From contig CANMQI010000004.1 of assembly GCA_947499955.1 (NCBI GenBank), forward strand, positions 343,318 to 407,317: a stretch of 64,000 nt of DNA. Reading direction: 5' to 3'. A model generated the notes under the pieces. It worked only from the letters and a program-made list of their open reading frames with translations. It had not been told where the DNA came from and searched no databases. The position numbers were made by a program, and so were the translations under genes. Positions 25,781-35,411 of this stretch are shown piece by piece. The stretch's first letter is position 1, and every line of letters starts with the position of its first letter. Source of the DNA: an uncultured Granulosicoccus sp. Its GTDB lineage: Bacteria > Pseudomonadota > Gammaproteobacteria > Granulosicoccales > Granulosicoccaceae.

Positions 25781-26776
25781 ATGAGGAAGAACTACATGAA
25801 AAAGAACCTGTCAATTGCCGCTGCGACCCTACTGTCAATCGGCCTGTCCAGCAATGTCATGGCAACCGAAATCGGCGTTGTCGTCAAGATTGGCGGTATC
25901 CCCTGGTTCAACGCCATGGAGGAAGGCATCGCGAACAAGGCTGAGGAGCTCGGCGTGACTGCCGAGATGATCGGCCCCGTCTCAGCGGACCCATCGCTAC
26001 AAGTACAGGCCATTGAAGACCTCATCGCCAAGGGTGTCGACGTTATCGGCGTCGTCCCCAATGATGAAGCGGCGCTCGAGCCGGTACTGGAGAAAGCCCG
26101 AAATGCCGGCATCAAGGTGATTTCACATGAAGGTCCAGGCTTGCAGAACGTCGACTGGAACTTCGAGCTGGCCTCGGCACAGGGCTTTGGTGAAGCACAT
26201 GCCGAGCTATTGGCGTCGAAGATAGAAGGCGAAGGCAAATACGCCGTATTCGTCGGCTCTCTCACGGTACCTCTGCACAATGCCTGGGCAGATGCCGCCA
26301 TTGCCTGGATGGAGGAGAACCGCCCGGATGTTGCATTGGTCGGAGAGCGCTACGGGGTGGCGGAGAATGTTGATGACAGCCGTGCCACGGCACTCGACCT
26401 GATGGCCGCGAATCCTGACCTGAAAGGTTTTCTTGCTTTCGGTAGTCAGGGGCCTATCGGTGCCGGACGGGCTGTGGAGGAGCGGCGCAAGGTGGGTGAA
26501 GTGTTCGTACTGGGACCCTTCTCTCCCGGCCAGGGAGCGAAGCTCGTCCACTCCGATGTGATCACGGGCGGTTACATGTGGAATCCGATGCAAGCCGGAG
26601 AGATCTTTGTGACTCTGGGCAAGATGCTGGTCGATGGTGATGCGATCACAGCAGGCACCGACGTTCCCGGTCTTGGCGTCATCGAACCAGATGCCGTGAA
26701 CAAGGACATCATTACCGACAATCTGCTGGAACTGAACAAGGGATCTGTCGATGATCTGGCCGCCAAAGGTCTTTGA
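25781..26776 (+). CDS. Ribose-type sugar-binding protein (periplasmic binding protein 4)
   Basis: The 331-residue protein carries a signal peptide (KKNLSIAAATLLSIGLSSNVMA-T). The mature region begins IGVVVKIGGIPWFNAMEEGI, the first strand of RbsB/AraF/LsrB-type proteins. AIEDLIAKGVDVIGVVPND and AGIKVISHEGPG are typical of the group, and the sequence looks closest to rhamnose/autoinducer-2-type members, which I cannot confirm. An AGGAG at 25767-25771 supports ATG 25781. It feeds the importer encoded at 26872-30369 and is separated from it by a strong hairpin. Confidence 0.88.
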   Translation: MRKNYMKKNLSIAAATLLSIGLSSNVMATEIGVVVKIGGIPWFNAMEEGIANKAEELGVTAEMIGPVSADPSLQVQAIEDLIAKGVDVIGVVPNDEAALEPVLEKARNAGIKVISHEGPGLQNVDWNFELASAQGFGEAHAELLASKIEGEGKYAVFVGSLTVPLHNAWADAAIAWMEENRPDVALVGERYGVAENVDDSRATALDLMAANPDLKGFLAFGSQGPIGAGRAVEERRKVGEVFVLGPFSPGQGAKLVHSDVITGGYMWNPMQAGEIFVTLGKMLVDGDAITAGTDVPGLGVIEPDAVNKDIITDNLLELNKGSVDDLAAKGL

Positions 26777-26803
26777 TTCCTGGTAGAGGCAAACTGTTGA
26801 TAC

Positions 26804-26837
26804 AAGGCCGCGAGTGCGCATGTCGGCTCGCGGCCTT
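26804..26837 (+). terminator. Hairpin terminator or attenuator after the binding-protein gene
   Basis: A perfect 11-base-pair stem (AAGGCCGCGAG with CTCGCGGCCTT) encloses a 12-base loop and is followed by CTTCGTT. It lies 27 bases after the stop codon and before the ATPase gene, so it can lower expression of the membrane genes relative to the binding protein. Confidence 0.75.
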
Positions 26838-26871
26838 CTTCGTTCAAGTACCCTTTCTCGAGTAATTTCCA

Positions 26872-28386
26872 ATGACATCGTCTGACGTGACAGATAGTCA
26901 GCAATACGCCTTGCGTCTGGTCGGCGTCACCAAGATCTTTGGTGGCGTCCGGGCACTGAATAATGTCGATTTCGAGGTTCGCAGAGGTGAAGTGCACTGC
27001 CTGGCCGGCGAGAACGGCAGCGGTAAATCCACACTGATCAAGATCGTGACCGGTGTGCACAGACCCGAGGCAGCCGAGCGCATGGAACTCTTCGGTGAGA
27101 CTCTCGATACCCTCACGCCGGTGATTGCCCGCGCTCGCGGTGTGTCGGTTATCTGGCAGGACCTTGCGCTCTTTCCCAACATGAGCGTGGCCGAGAATAT
27201 TGCCTTTGACGATATGGTGGGTCTGGCACCGCGCGGTGTCGACTACGCCGATATGAGAAAGCGGGCCAAGGCCGTGTTGTCCAAATTGAATGTGTCTCTC
27301 GATCTGTCTGCATCCCTGGAGTCCTTGCCGATTGCACAGCGGCAAATAGTTGCGATTGCACGTGCTCTGATGAATGATTCACAGCTTATCTTCATGGATG
27401 AGCCCACAGCATCACTGACGCAATCGGAAACCGATGCTCTTCTCGATATCGTTCGCACCTTGTCCAGCGAAGGGGTTGCTGTTGTCTTTGTCAGTCACCG
27501 TTTGGCCGAAGTGCTCGACATTGCCGAGCGTGTGACCGTTCTGCGTGATGGTTGCCTGGTGGATGTGTTTCCAACAGCTGGCATGACTCAGTCACGCCTT
27601 GGCGAATTGATGACGGGCCATGTGCTGGATGAAAAGGTCGTTGCCTGTGACAAGCAGGATGCACCCTGCGTCTTCAAGGCAGAAAACCTGGCTCGACGTG
27701 GTGAATTCAACGGTATCGATCTATCCATCCATGCTGGGGAAGTCGTTGGACTGATCGGCCTGATTGGCGCAGGGCGAACCGAGCTGGCCCATGCGATGAC
27801 AGGCATGACCCGTCTCGATGAAGGCACCATGCACCTCAACGGGCAGCCCTTTGCGCCCTCCTCTCTGCGTCATGCCATTGCCCAGGGTGTGGCCTATGTG
27901 TCTGAAGATCGGTTGCAGCTGGGGCTGCTGCAAAAGCAGTCGATTGCAGACAATACGGTCATTTCGGTACTCGACCGTATCCTGAATGCCGTGGGGCTGA
28001 TTTCCGGACGCCAGAAGAACGCGCTTGTCTGCGACTGGGTGCAGCAACTTGGCGTCAAGATAGGTGAGCCGGACGATGCCATCTCCACCCTCTCGGGTGG
28101 GAATCAGCAGAAGGTCGTTCTGGCCAAGTGGCTGGCAACGGAACCGAAGCTGCTGATACTCGACTGCCCGACGGTCGGTGTCGATGTGGGGGCACGCGCT
28201 GGCATTTTCCGCATCGTACGTGACCTTGCCGAGCAAGGTCTGGCAATTCTGCTGATTACCGACGAGGTGACGGAAGCCCTGTTCAACAGCGACCGGGTCA
28301 TTCACATGCACCACGGTCGAATTGTCGATACCCATGATCCGCGCAAGATTTCGGTAAACGAGCTCGAGACAGCCATCTATGTCTGA
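26872..28386 (+). CDS. Sugar ABC transporter double ATP-binding protein (RbsA type)
   Basis: The 504-residue protein contains two fused ATPase domains. The first has Walker A GENGSGKST, the FMDEPTASLT Walker B and VFVSHRLAEV. Its signature region reads ESLPIAQRQIVAIARAL rather than LSGGQ. The second has a degenerate P-loop GLIGAGRTEL, signature LSGGNQQKVVLAKWLA and LILDCPTVGVDVGA. This matches CUT2 importers for monosaccharides. It overlaps the first permease by 8 bases. Confidence 0.93.
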   Translation: MTSSDVTDSQQYALRLVGVTKIFGGVRALNNVDFEVRRGEVHCLAGENGSGKSTLIKIVTGVHRPEAAERMELFGETLDTLTPVIARARGVSVIWQDLALFPNMSVAENIAFDDMVGLAPRGVDYADMRKRAKAVLSKLNVSLDLSASLESLPIAQRQIVAIARALMNDSQLIFMDEPTASLTQSETDALLDIVRTLSSEGVAVVFVSHRLAEVLDIAERVTVLRDGCLVDVFPTAGMTQSRLGELMTGHVLDEKVVACDKQDAPCVFKAENLARRGEFNGIDLSIHAGEVVGLIGLIGAGRTELAHAMTGMTRLDEGTMHLNGQPFAPSSLRHAIAQGVAYVSEDRLQLGLLQKQSIADNTVISVLDRILNAVGLISGRQKNALVCDWVQQLGVKIGEPDDAISTLSGGNQQKVVLAKWLATEPKLLILDCPTVGVDVGARAGIFRIVRDLAEQGLAILLITDEVTEALFNSDRVIHMHHGRIVDTHDPRKISVNELETAIYV

Positions 28387-29377
28387 TTTTCTGCGTCACC
28401 GTCAGGTTGAGTTTCGCCTGTTCGTGGTTCTACTGCTCTCTTGCATCGCGCTCGGTATCACCACCGATACCTTCCTGACGCTGGGCAACCTGACCTCGTT
28501 GCTGAACAACAACTCGGTGAATCTGATCTGGGCGGTCGGGCTGTTGGTCGTGCTCATTGCCGGTGGTATCGACATATCCTTCGCTGTGGCCTCCTCGGTC
28601 GTTCAATTCGTGGCGGCAAAGGTACTGATCAGCCTGGGTGGCGGCAACTGGGTATTGGGTTTTCTGCTTTGCGGTAGTGTCGGCATCCTGCTGGGCTTGA
28701 TCAATGCCTTCTTCATTCATCGATTCCGCATCATCTCGATTGTCGTCACCATTGCGACCTTTAATGTATTTTTCGGCCTGTTGATGTGGCTCAGTCGCGG
28801 ACGCAGTATCTATGCGCTGCCGGACTGGTGGACAGAGCGCATCATCCTGTTCGAGCACCAGTCAACCGACGGCACGTGGTCAGAGCTGATCCTGCCGGTT
28901 GCCGTCATGGCGTTCTGTGTCGGTATCACCTGGTTGCTGATTCGGCGTGTGAATCTGGGCCGTCAGCTGTACGCCTTCGGTGATAACCCGGAAGGTGCGC
29001 GCCGTGCCGGCGTCAATATCGCGGCCATGCAGGCACTGGCCTTCGGCTGGAGCGGTTTGATGGCAGGCATCGCTGCGCTGATGCAGGTCAACATCGTACA
29101 AGAGGTAGTTCCGAACGCTCTTTATGGACGAGAGCTTGAGGTTCTGGCTGCCGTGGTACTCGGTGGCGCACGCCTCGGTGGTGGCAAGGGCACGATCACC
29201 GGTTGTGTGCTTGGAGTGCTGTTCGTGGCCGTGATGCAGAATGGACTGAATCTGCTGGGCATCTCCCCGTTCGCATTCCAGATGCTGATCGGCGCGGCCA
29301 TTCTGGTCGCTATATCCACGTCGAATATCAGTCTGGGCGAGTTGTTTGCCGAACGTTCGCGGAGGCAGGAAACATGA
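28379..29377 (+). CDS. Sugar ABC transporter permease (RbsC family), first of two
   Basis: The 332-residue protein has eight to ten hydrophobic segments. The family blocks are AVGLLVVLIAGGIDISFA, YAFGDNPEGARRAGVNI, and YGRELEVLAAVVLGGARLGGGKGT. In CUT2 systems with two distinct permeases, as in rhamnose and autoinducer-2 importers, the two form a heterodimer. Start and stop overlap the neighbouring genes, showing tight coupling. Confidence 0.92.
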   Translation: MSDFLRHRQVEFRLFVVLLLSCIALGITTDTFLTLGNLTSLLNNNSVNLIWAVGLLVVLIAGGIDISFAVASSVVQFVAAKVLISLGGGNWVLGFLLCGSVGILLGLINAFFIHRFRIISIVVTIATFNVFFGLLMWLSRGRSIYALPDWWTERIILFEHQSTDGTWSELILPVAVMAFCVGITWLLIRRVNLGRQLYAFGDNPEGARRAGVNIAAMQALAFGWSGLMAGIAALMQVNIVQEVVPNALYGRELEVLAAVVLGGARLGGGKGTITGCVLGVLFVAVMQNGLNLLGISPFAFQMLIGAAILVAISTSNISLGELFAERSRRQET

Positions 29378-30369
29378 AGGGTGTTGAACGAATTCGCCGT
29401 CTCCTTGGCAAGGAAACCGTGGATCTGCTGCTGTTGATGGTGCTGCTTGTGCTGATTTTCAGCTTTCTCAGTCCCCGCTTTCTGACCGCCGCCAATTTTG
29501 CGTCCATGGGCTATCAGGCGCCTCTGCTCGGACTGCTGACAATTGCAATGCTGGCACCGATGATTTCGGGTGGTCTCAATCTGGCGATAGTCTACACGGC
29601 GAACATCTCCGGGTTGACGATGGCTAGCATTGTGCTTGCCTTTGGAGGACCCGAAGCTGGAACTTCGGCAATCCTGCTGGGTGCTGCTGCGGCAATACTG
29701 GCGGGTGCCATTGCGGGCGCTGTCATGGGCCTGATCATTGCCTACGTGGGTGCGCACCCTATTCTCGTGTCCCTTGCCATGATGATTTTCCTGCGTGGGC
29801 TCGGTGAATTCCTGACGCGTGGCGGTGATGTGTCTGGCTTTCCCGCAGAATTCGCATTGCTCGGACACGGTAGCCTGCTCGGCTTGCCGGCACCTCTGTG
29901 GCTCTTTGCCGTAGTAGCCCTCGCCTGGCAGATACTACTCCGCAAGAGCCGTCACGGTTTTTCGGTCTATATGGTCGGGTCCAATATTCGCGCAGCCGAC
30001 TATTCCGGGCTACCCACTCGCCGCACCCTGGTATTGATCTACACCCTGTCAGGCGTGGTCTGTGCCATCGCTGGCATCCTGATGCTGGCGCGCTTCAATT
30101 CGGTACGTGTCGGTCATGGCGAAGCATTGCTGCTGGTCACGGTGCTGGCAATATTTCTGGGCGGTATCGACCCGTTTGGAGGGCACGGCAAGGTGTTGCC
30201 CGTCATTCTCGCGATACTGATCTTGCAGATGTTGTCTTCGGGGCTGAACCTTATCGGCGCCAACCCACATCTGTCGACCGCTGTTTGGGGCCTGTTTCTT
30301 ATCCTTGTGATGGTGCTGCGTTCCGAACAATTCACATTATTCAAAAAACGAAAAGGCATCAAGACATGA
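29374..30369 (+). CDS. Sugar ABC transporter permease (RbsC family), second of two
   Basis: The 331-residue protein starts at ATG 29374, overlapping the previous stop (ATGA) and preceded by GGAGG. Family blocks include LLGLLTIAMLAPMISGGLNLAIV, VGSNIRAADYSGLPTRRTL and GHGEALLLVTVLAIFLGGIDPFGG. The last differs from the usual YELDVIAAVVLGG, showing divergence from its partner. A longer upstream reading to 29203 lies inside the first permease in another frame and is rejected. Confidence 0.9.
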   Translation: MKGVERIRRLLGKETVDLLLLMVLLVLIFSFLSPRFLTAANFASMGYQAPLLGLLTIAMLAPMISGGLNLAIVYTANISGLTMASIVLAFGGPEAGTSAILLGAAAAILAGAIAGAVMGLIIAYVGAHPILVSLAMMIFLRGLGEFLTRGGDVSGFPAEFALLGHGSLLGLPAPLWLFAVVALAWQILLRKSRHGFSVYMVGSNIRAADYSGLPTRRTLVLIYTLSGVVCAIAGILMLARFNSVRVGHGEALLLVTVLAIFLGGIDPFGGHGKVLPVILAILILQMLSSGLNLIGANPHLSTAVWGLFLILVMVLRSEQFTLFKKRKGIKT

Positions 30370-31214
30370 AAGGCTTTGGCGTGCACACAAGTATGTGGAC
30401 AATGAATTGGGACCGCGAGGGTGCCGAGCGGGCGGTAGCCGGTGCGCTGCAGTACGGCGTTGACTTCATCGAGATACCGATGTTGCGCCCGCACGAGATC
30501 GATACGGAGCACACCCGTAAACTGCTTGAGAAACATGATCTAAGAGCTATCTGCTCGCTGGGACTGCCCGAGGAATGCTGGGCGTCTGTGCACCCGGACA
30601 AGGCAATCGATTACCTGAAACTCGCCTTGCAGAAGGCCAAGGATTGTGGCGCCGAAGCACTCTCAGGTGTCACCTATGGCGGTATCGGCGAACGCACTGG
30701 ACTACCACCGTCTGAAGCGGAATACAGCAATATCGCTCGCACCTTGGAGGCCGCCGCTGCGCAGGCAAAATCAATCGGGCTGCTGTTCGGGATCGAGCCT
30801 GTGAATCGCTACGAGAATCACCTGATCAATACCGGTTGGCAAGCGCGAGACATGATTCACCGCATCGGTTCTGACAATATCTTCATCCATCTTGATACCT
30901 ATCACATGAATATCGAGGAGAAAGGTGCTGGAAATGGCATTCTCGATTCACGGGAGTTTCTGAAGTACATCCACCTCAGCGAAAGCGACCGCGGTACACC
31001 GGGTGAAGGCACCTGCGACTGGGATGAAATCTATTCGACACTGGCAGCCATTGGCTTTGAGGGTGGTCTCGCAATGGAGAGCTTCATCAACATGCCTCCG
31101 GAGATCGGCTACGGACTGGCCGTATGGCGTCCGGTCGCCAGTAATCACGATGAGGTGATGTCGAAGGGCCTGCCCTTCCTGCGCAACAAGGCTGCACAGT
31201 ATCGGTTGATCTGA
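30366..31214 (+). CDS. Sugar epimerase/isomerase, TIM-barrel (tagatose 3-epimerase-like)
   Basis: The 282-residue protein belongs to the xylose isomerase-like TIM-barrel family. Likely metal and acid-base residues appear in FGIEPVNRYENH (Glu), FIHLDTYHMNIEE (Asp, His), YIHLSESDRGTPGEG (His) and LAMESF (Glu), the order seen in D-tagatose/D-psicose 3-epimerases. It would interconvert a ketose at C3. The ATG overlaps the second permease stop. Together with the kinase and class II aldolase on the opposite strand it would take an unusual sugar to a ketose-1-phosphate and then to C3 units (inference). Confidence 0.85.
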   Translation: MKGFGVHTSMWTMNWDREGAERAVAGALQYGVDFIEIPMLRPHEIDTEHTRKLLEKHDLRAICSLGLPEECWASVHPDKAIDYLKLALQKAKDCGAEALSGVTYGGIGERTGLPPSEAEYSNIARTLEAAAAQAKSIGLLFGIEPVNRYENHLINTGWQARDMIHRIGSDNIFIHLDTYHMNIEEKGAGNGILDSREFLKYIHLSESDRGTPGEGTCDWDEIYSTLAAIGFEGGLAMESFINMPPEIGYGLAVWRPVASNHDEVMSKGLPFLRNKAAQYRLI

Positions 31215-31225
31215 TCGATCGTGTG

Positions 31226-31250
31226 AGGCCGCTCAGCTATTCCGCGGCCT
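31226..31250. terminator. Hairpin between convergent operons
   Basis: AGGCCGC and GCGGCCT arms surround an 11-base loop. The right arm overlaps the last codons of the aldolase gene. It may end both transcripts, but neither side has a good T-run. Confidence 0.45.
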
Positions 31251-31919
31251 TGCCACCTCATTGCTGCCCTCAGGATCCGGCGCTTGACCGTAGCTCATGC
31301 GCCGCATCTGTTCGATGACACGCTCCATCTCGTCATCGGGAAGAATGGGTGGTTCGCCCAGTGTCAGTGCCTGCACGTACATGCGTGACAGTGTCTCGAC
31401 TTCGATCGCGAGCCACAGGGCTGCTGCGAAATCCTTGCCGAGCGAGATCTGTCCATGTTGTCCCAGCAGGCAGGCCAGTCTATCCTCGAGAGCTGTCAGC
31501 GCATTGTCTGACAGAGCCTGGGTGCCAAAGGTTGCGTAACCGGCGCAGCGTATCGTGTTTCCGCCGGCCACCCCTGTCATGTAGTGAAAACTCGGTATGG
31601 TGCGATGATGACAGGCAAGCGTCGTGGCGTACAGTGAGTGACAATGCAACACTACGTTGATGTCTTCGCGTTGGGCGAGAATGTCCCGATGAAAACGCCA
31701 TTCCGATGAGGGGCGGCGTCCGAGGTAGGTGCCGTCGAAACCCATCTCCACGATATCGTCGGGTTGCATATCGTCATAAGGCAGCGATGAGGGTGTAATC
31801 AGAAAGCCATTGTCGATACGAATCGACAAGTTGCCGGCGGTACCCTGGTTGATTCCGCTCTCGTTCATCTTGCGACAGGTCGTGACCATCTCCTGACGTA
31901 TTGACTGTATGTCCTTCAT
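31233..31919 (-). CDS. Class II aldolase (fuculose-phosphate aldolase-like)
   Basis: The 228-residue zinc aldolase shows INQGTAGNLSIRIDNGFLITPSS and PSSEWRFHRDI, with the catalytic Glu near residue 73, then VVLHCHSLYATTLA (two zinc His) and LLGQHGQISLGKD (third zinc His). The last block usually reads NHG, so the sequence is slightly divergent. Such enzymes split ketose-1-phosphates into DHAP and an aldehyde. The ATG overlaps the kinase stop (ATGA), so both are made together. Confidence 0.87.
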   Translation of the reverse strand: MKDIQSIRQEMVTTCRKMNESGINQGTAGNLSIRIDNGFLITPSSLPYDDMQPDDIVEMGFDGTYLGRRPSSEWRFHRDILAQREDINVVLHCHSLYATTLACHHRTIPSFHYMTGVAGGNTIRCAGYATFGTQALSDNALTALEDRLACLLGQHGQISLGKDFAAALWLAIEVETLSRMYVQALTLGEPPILPDDEMERVIEQMRRMSYGQAPDPEGSNEVARPRNS

Positions 31920-33346
31920 GGTCGACTCCGGTGTTTCCAGCGTTCGGCATAGGCGCGCAATGCGTCAGCGTCGCCGGTATAGGGTGATGGTGACTCGAGT
32001 GTGATGGGGGCGGGTTCTTGCCGTGTTTCGTGCTCTGTGAGCAGCGCAGCGCCAGCAGCCACACCATAGCTTTCCAGATTGTAGAGGGTTTGACTGTCAG
32101 GTCGCAACGTTGCTACCAGGGTTGCGAACAGTGGATCCGTGAGCGCAGTGCCATCGAGAACGACGAGGTCACGGGCGCCGAGTGCATCGATACACTCTAT
32201 CGTCAGCAGTGCGCTGTACAGAACGGCAAGAGTCTTGCGTTCCGCGAACGTTTCAGGAGGCGGGCCGGTGATGGCTCCGCGCCGTGCACTTCCTGGAAAC
32301 AGGCCGTCGTCATCACCGAAGGATGGTAGTGCCATCGTATCCCTGGCGATCAAGCGCTGGCATACGGCGGCATCTGCCGATACATCGTTGCCACACGCGT
32401 CATCCCCGAGTACTTGTGCGTATTCGCGTCCTCCCATGATCAAGGCGCCGCCAACAACGCGGCCCGTGACATCACTGTTGAGCGCCATGCCTCGTTGTTC
32501 GTCGACGTTCTCGGTCGGGGTTTCCGTACTCATGCCAACGATCCAGGTACCGGTGGACACCAGGCAGACATCGGTGAGTCCAGCGGCGTGATAGCGATAG
32601 AGATTGAGACTGCTGTCGTGACCACCAACCAGTATGTCGATCTCGCGCGGCGCATCGATTGCCTTGGCGAGTGGCGCTCTCAGCGGTCCGAGGCGATGCC
32701 ATGCAGGAGCAATAGGCGGCATCAAGCGGCGCCAGTCGCGTTTGTCGACGATATCAGCGAAGCGTTGTTCGACGGCATTCCACAGATGCGATTGGGCTGA
32801 TAGCATCGTGTATTCCGAGACTGCCTTGCCACTGAGATACCAGGCCCAGTACTGCGGCAGGCACAGATACCAACGAGCATCAGCCACCGCCCGTGGTGCG
32901 ACCTGCTCCTGCCAGTAGAGTTGTCGCGCCTGATGCGTTGCCTGCAGCATCATCGCACTGCCCCTGTCATGAAAACTACCGGCGATGGCGGCATAACCTT
33001 CACGAATGGACAAGGGAAGATCCTGTTCGTAATCGATCATGGGCAGTGCTACACCGCCGTTTCGGTCGGGGTCGTCAACGACCAATACGCCAGCAGCACC
33101 GTGTGCAACCGGAATGAGTGTCGCGATGTCATGACGACGTGACAATTCAGCCAGGGATTTCAGTAGCCAGGAGGCAATGGTGCGCAGGTCATGGTATTGC
33201 CATGGCTGACCTTGAAGGGTCGGGTTTGCAAAACTCAGTGTCTCGACAATCTGGCCATCAACTGTAGCCACCGACAATTTTATATTGGTCTTGCCCGTGT
33301 CGAAGACTGCCGTCAGCGGGCCGCTGACAGATGTCGATAGGCTCAC
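31916..33346 (-). CDS. FGGY-family carbohydrate kinase
   Basis: The 476-residue kinase begins TAVFDTGKTNIKLSVATVDG, the first phosphate-binding strand of the ASKHA fold. It contains DILVGGHDSSLNLYRY with the catalytic-base Asp and LVSTGTWIVGMS, the second phosphate motif. The DTGKTN start and ST.GTWIV resemble rhamnulokinase and fuculokinase-type members. The start is a GTG at 33346 with a weak ribosome site. It should phosphorylate the ketose made by the epimerase, ahead of the aldolase. Confidence 0.87.
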   Translation of the reverse strand: MSLSTSVSGPLTAVFDTGKTNIKLSVATVDGQIVETLSFANPTLQGQPWQYHDLRTIASWLLKSLAELSRRHDIATLIPVAHGAAGVLVVDDPDRNGGVALPMIDYEQDLPLSIREGYAAIAGSFHDRGSAMMLQATHQARQLYWQEQVAPRAVADARWYLCLPQYWAWYLSGKAVSEYTMLSAQSHLWNAVEQRFADIVDKRDWRRLMPPIAPAWHRLGPLRAPLAKAIDAPREIDILVGGHDSSLNLYRYHAAGLTDVCLVSTGTWIVGMSTETPTENVDEQRGMALNSDVTGRVVGGALIMGGREYAQVLGDDACGNDVSADAAVCQRLIARDTMALPSFGDDDGLFPGSARRGAITGPPPETFAERKTLAVLYSALLTIECIDALGARDLVVLDGTALTDPLFATLVATLRPDSQTLYNLESYGVAAGAALLTEHETRQEPAPITLESPSPYTGDADALRAYAERWKHRSRP

Positions 33347-33443
33347 GATTCAGTCCAGGGAGCTGACTCTGCGGATGTTGAATTCAAGTATACACAAAAC
33401 AGATTCGAAGCCCGAGTGAGGTGATTCCCGAGATGCCTTTCTG

Positions 33444-34424
33444 TCATTGCCGGGTGTGAAGCCTGCGCACAGCCCCCGGCGCCATGCCCATCTCGCGCTT
33501 GAACGCGCGATTGAACGCATGTTCTGACTGATAACCGACGCGCTCGGCAATCCTTGCGAGCGTATCAGTGGTGTCGCGCAGATCGCGGTGTGCCAGCTGC
33601 ATGCGTAGCCCGGTCAGGTACTGCTTTACGGACTCCCCCACCATTGCCGTGAAGCGCGCTGAAAAACCGGAACGTGACATGCCGATCTCATGCGCAAGAC
33701 TCTCGACAAGCCAGTTTCTTTCAGGTTGCCGATGCATCAGCGACATGGCCTTGCCAATCTGAGGGTCATGCAAGGCGGCAATCCAACCCTGCTCTTCTTC
33801 GCGCACGCTCTCGATCCAGGTTCGAATCGCCTGAATGACGAGAATATCCGCCAATCGGGTGATGACGGTTTCGCTACCCGGCAAGCGCAGCTGTGCTTCG
33901 CGTGCGATGAACTGAATCGTGCTTTGCAACCAGCTGCCATCATCGATGTGTGTCCGCACATGCAGCATGTCAGGCAGCAAACGGACAAGGCGGTCGGCCA
34001 GATACGGATCGAAACGTACGCCGTAATAAGTCACATGGGTGAGTCGCCCTCCACCTCCGAATTGCATGTTCTCGAAGCGGTTTCCTATGCGCTCAACCGG
34101 GATATCTTCGAGCCAGGTGGCCTTGTCCCCGGGATTTCCGCGCAAGACATGACGACGCCCCCTAGGGATCAATACAAGGCTGCCCTCTGGCAGGTATACC
34201 GGCGTCTCACCCTCGAATTCTATCCAGCAGTGCCCGGATGTCACCACTTCCACGTTCATCACACCAGGCAGTTGCGGCAACTCGATACCCCAGGGGGCAC
34301 TCAATTGCGCATTGCAGTAGAGAACGCCGGTCAATTGCAGCAGCTGCAAGACTTCGCCAAACGGATCCGAGCTTGGTGGTAATTCCGGATCGATACGCGG
34401 TGCATCCAATCGAGTTTCAGTCAT
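33444..34424 (-). CDS. AraC-family regulator with N-terminal cupin
   Basis: The 326-residue regulator has a cupin_6-type N-terminal domain (GVMNVEVVTSGHCWIEFEG and LIPRGRRHVL, about 50-95) and a C-terminal double helix-turn-helix (about 215-322) with SLAHEIGMSRSGFSARF and IAERVGYQSEHAFNRAFKREMGMAPG. This architecture is common for regulators next to NmrA/SDR or oxidoreductase genes, which fits the divergent gene at 34566. It also lies upstream of the kinase and aldolase on the same strand, so control of those is possible. Confidence 0.88.
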   Translation of the reverse strand: MTETRLDAPRIDPELPPSSDPFGEVLQLLQLTGVLYCNAQLSAPWGIELPQLPGVMNVEVVTSGHCWIEFEGETPVYLPEGSLVLIPRGRRHVLRGNPGDKATWLEDIPVERIGNRFENMQFGGGGRLTHVTYYGVRFDPYLADRLVRLLPDMLHVRTHIDDGSWLQSTIQFIAREAQLRLPGSETVITRLADILVIQAIRTWIESVREEEQGWIAALHDPQIGKAMSLMHRQPERNWLVESLAHEIGMSRSGFSARFTAMVGESVKQYLTGLRMQLAHRDLRDTTDTLARIAERVGYQSEHAFNRAFKREMGMAPGAVRRLHTRQ

Positions 34425-34565
34425 GGCGTGTGACGAGTCTGGACGATTGGATAAACATCATAGACATTCTGTGATTTCAACGCCAGTGCAATACGGACAG
34501 AATGAATCACGTCGGCAAAGCAAGACATCTGCCGGCTTTCCCTTTTCCCATCTGGAGACTGACCA

Positions 34566-35411
34566 ATGCCTACTTCACCCATTCTGATCATCGGAAAAAC
34601 CGCCAAAACCGGGCTGCGTGTCGAGCAACGATTGCAGGCGCTTGGCCATTCCACGCGAGGCGTCTCGCGCTCGACGTCACCGGCCTTCGACTGGGAGGAT
34701 GCAAGGACCTGGCGCGAAGCGCTGAACGGCTGCAAAGCGGCCTATGTCACCTTCTATCCTGATCTTGCCATGCCCTCCGCCGAGCACACCATTGGAGAGT
34801 TCATCGCATTGGCGAAAGACGTCGGTCTGCAACATCTTGTGCTGCTATCCGGCCGTGGTGAGCAGGGTGCAGAGCGTGCCGAGACCCTGTTGATGAATAG
34901 CGGGCTGGACTGGAATGTGGTGCGCGCCAGCTGGTTCATGCAGAACTTCAGTGAAGGTTTCATGATCGAAGGCATTGTGGGCGGTGAACTGATGCTGCCG
35001 GCTGGAGACATCGTCGAACCCTTCATCGATATCGATGACATTGCTGATGTGGCGGTAGCCGCGCTGACGCAACCTGAGCTACGGAACCGACTTTTCGAGC
35101 TCAGCGGGCCTCGTGCCATGACCTTCGCCCAGTGCGTCGCCGAGATCTCTGAAGCGGTAGGCTACCCCATCAAGTACACCCGGATCAGCGTGGAGGATTT
35201 TCTGCAGGCGCTTCGTGGCGAAGGACTGCCGGAAGACATGTTGTGGCTCATGCACGAACTCTTCACGGTTGTATTCGATGGCCGAAACTCGACGCCAGCT
35301 ACCGGTGTCGAGGAAGCGCTTGGCCGACCGGCAACTGACTTCAGCGAATACCTGCAAAAGGTCATGGCCACCGGCGCCTGGCATCGCAGCGGTCTGTTGC
35401 AACAGATTTGA
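34566..35411 (+). CDS. NmrA-type NAD(P)-binding reductase (azoreductase-like SDR)
   Basis: The 281-residue atypical short-chain dehydrogenase begins SPILIIGKTAKTGLRVEQRL, a variant of the GxTGxxG nucleotide loop. It continues with HLVLLSGRGEQGAERAE and NVVRASWFMQNFSEGF, characteristic of the NmrA/NAD(P)H-quinone reductase branch, and FIDIDDIADVAVAALTQ. It is divergent from the AraC gene. Its stop codon overlaps the first bases of an insertion-sequence-like hairpin at 35411. Confidence 0.82.
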   Translation: MPTSPILIIGKTAKTGLRVEQRLQALGHSTRGVSRSTSPAFDWEDARTWREALNGCKAAYVTFYPDLAMPSAEHTIGEFIALAKDVGLQHLVLLSGRGEQGAERAETLLMNSGLDWNVVRASWFMQNFSEGFMIEGIVGGELMLPAGDIVEPFIDIDDIADVAVAALTQPELRNRLFELSGPRAMTFAQCVAEISEAVGYPIKYTRISVEDFLQALRGEGLPEDMLWLMHELFTVVFDGRNSTPATGVEEALGRPATDFSEYLQKVMATGAWHRSGLLQQI

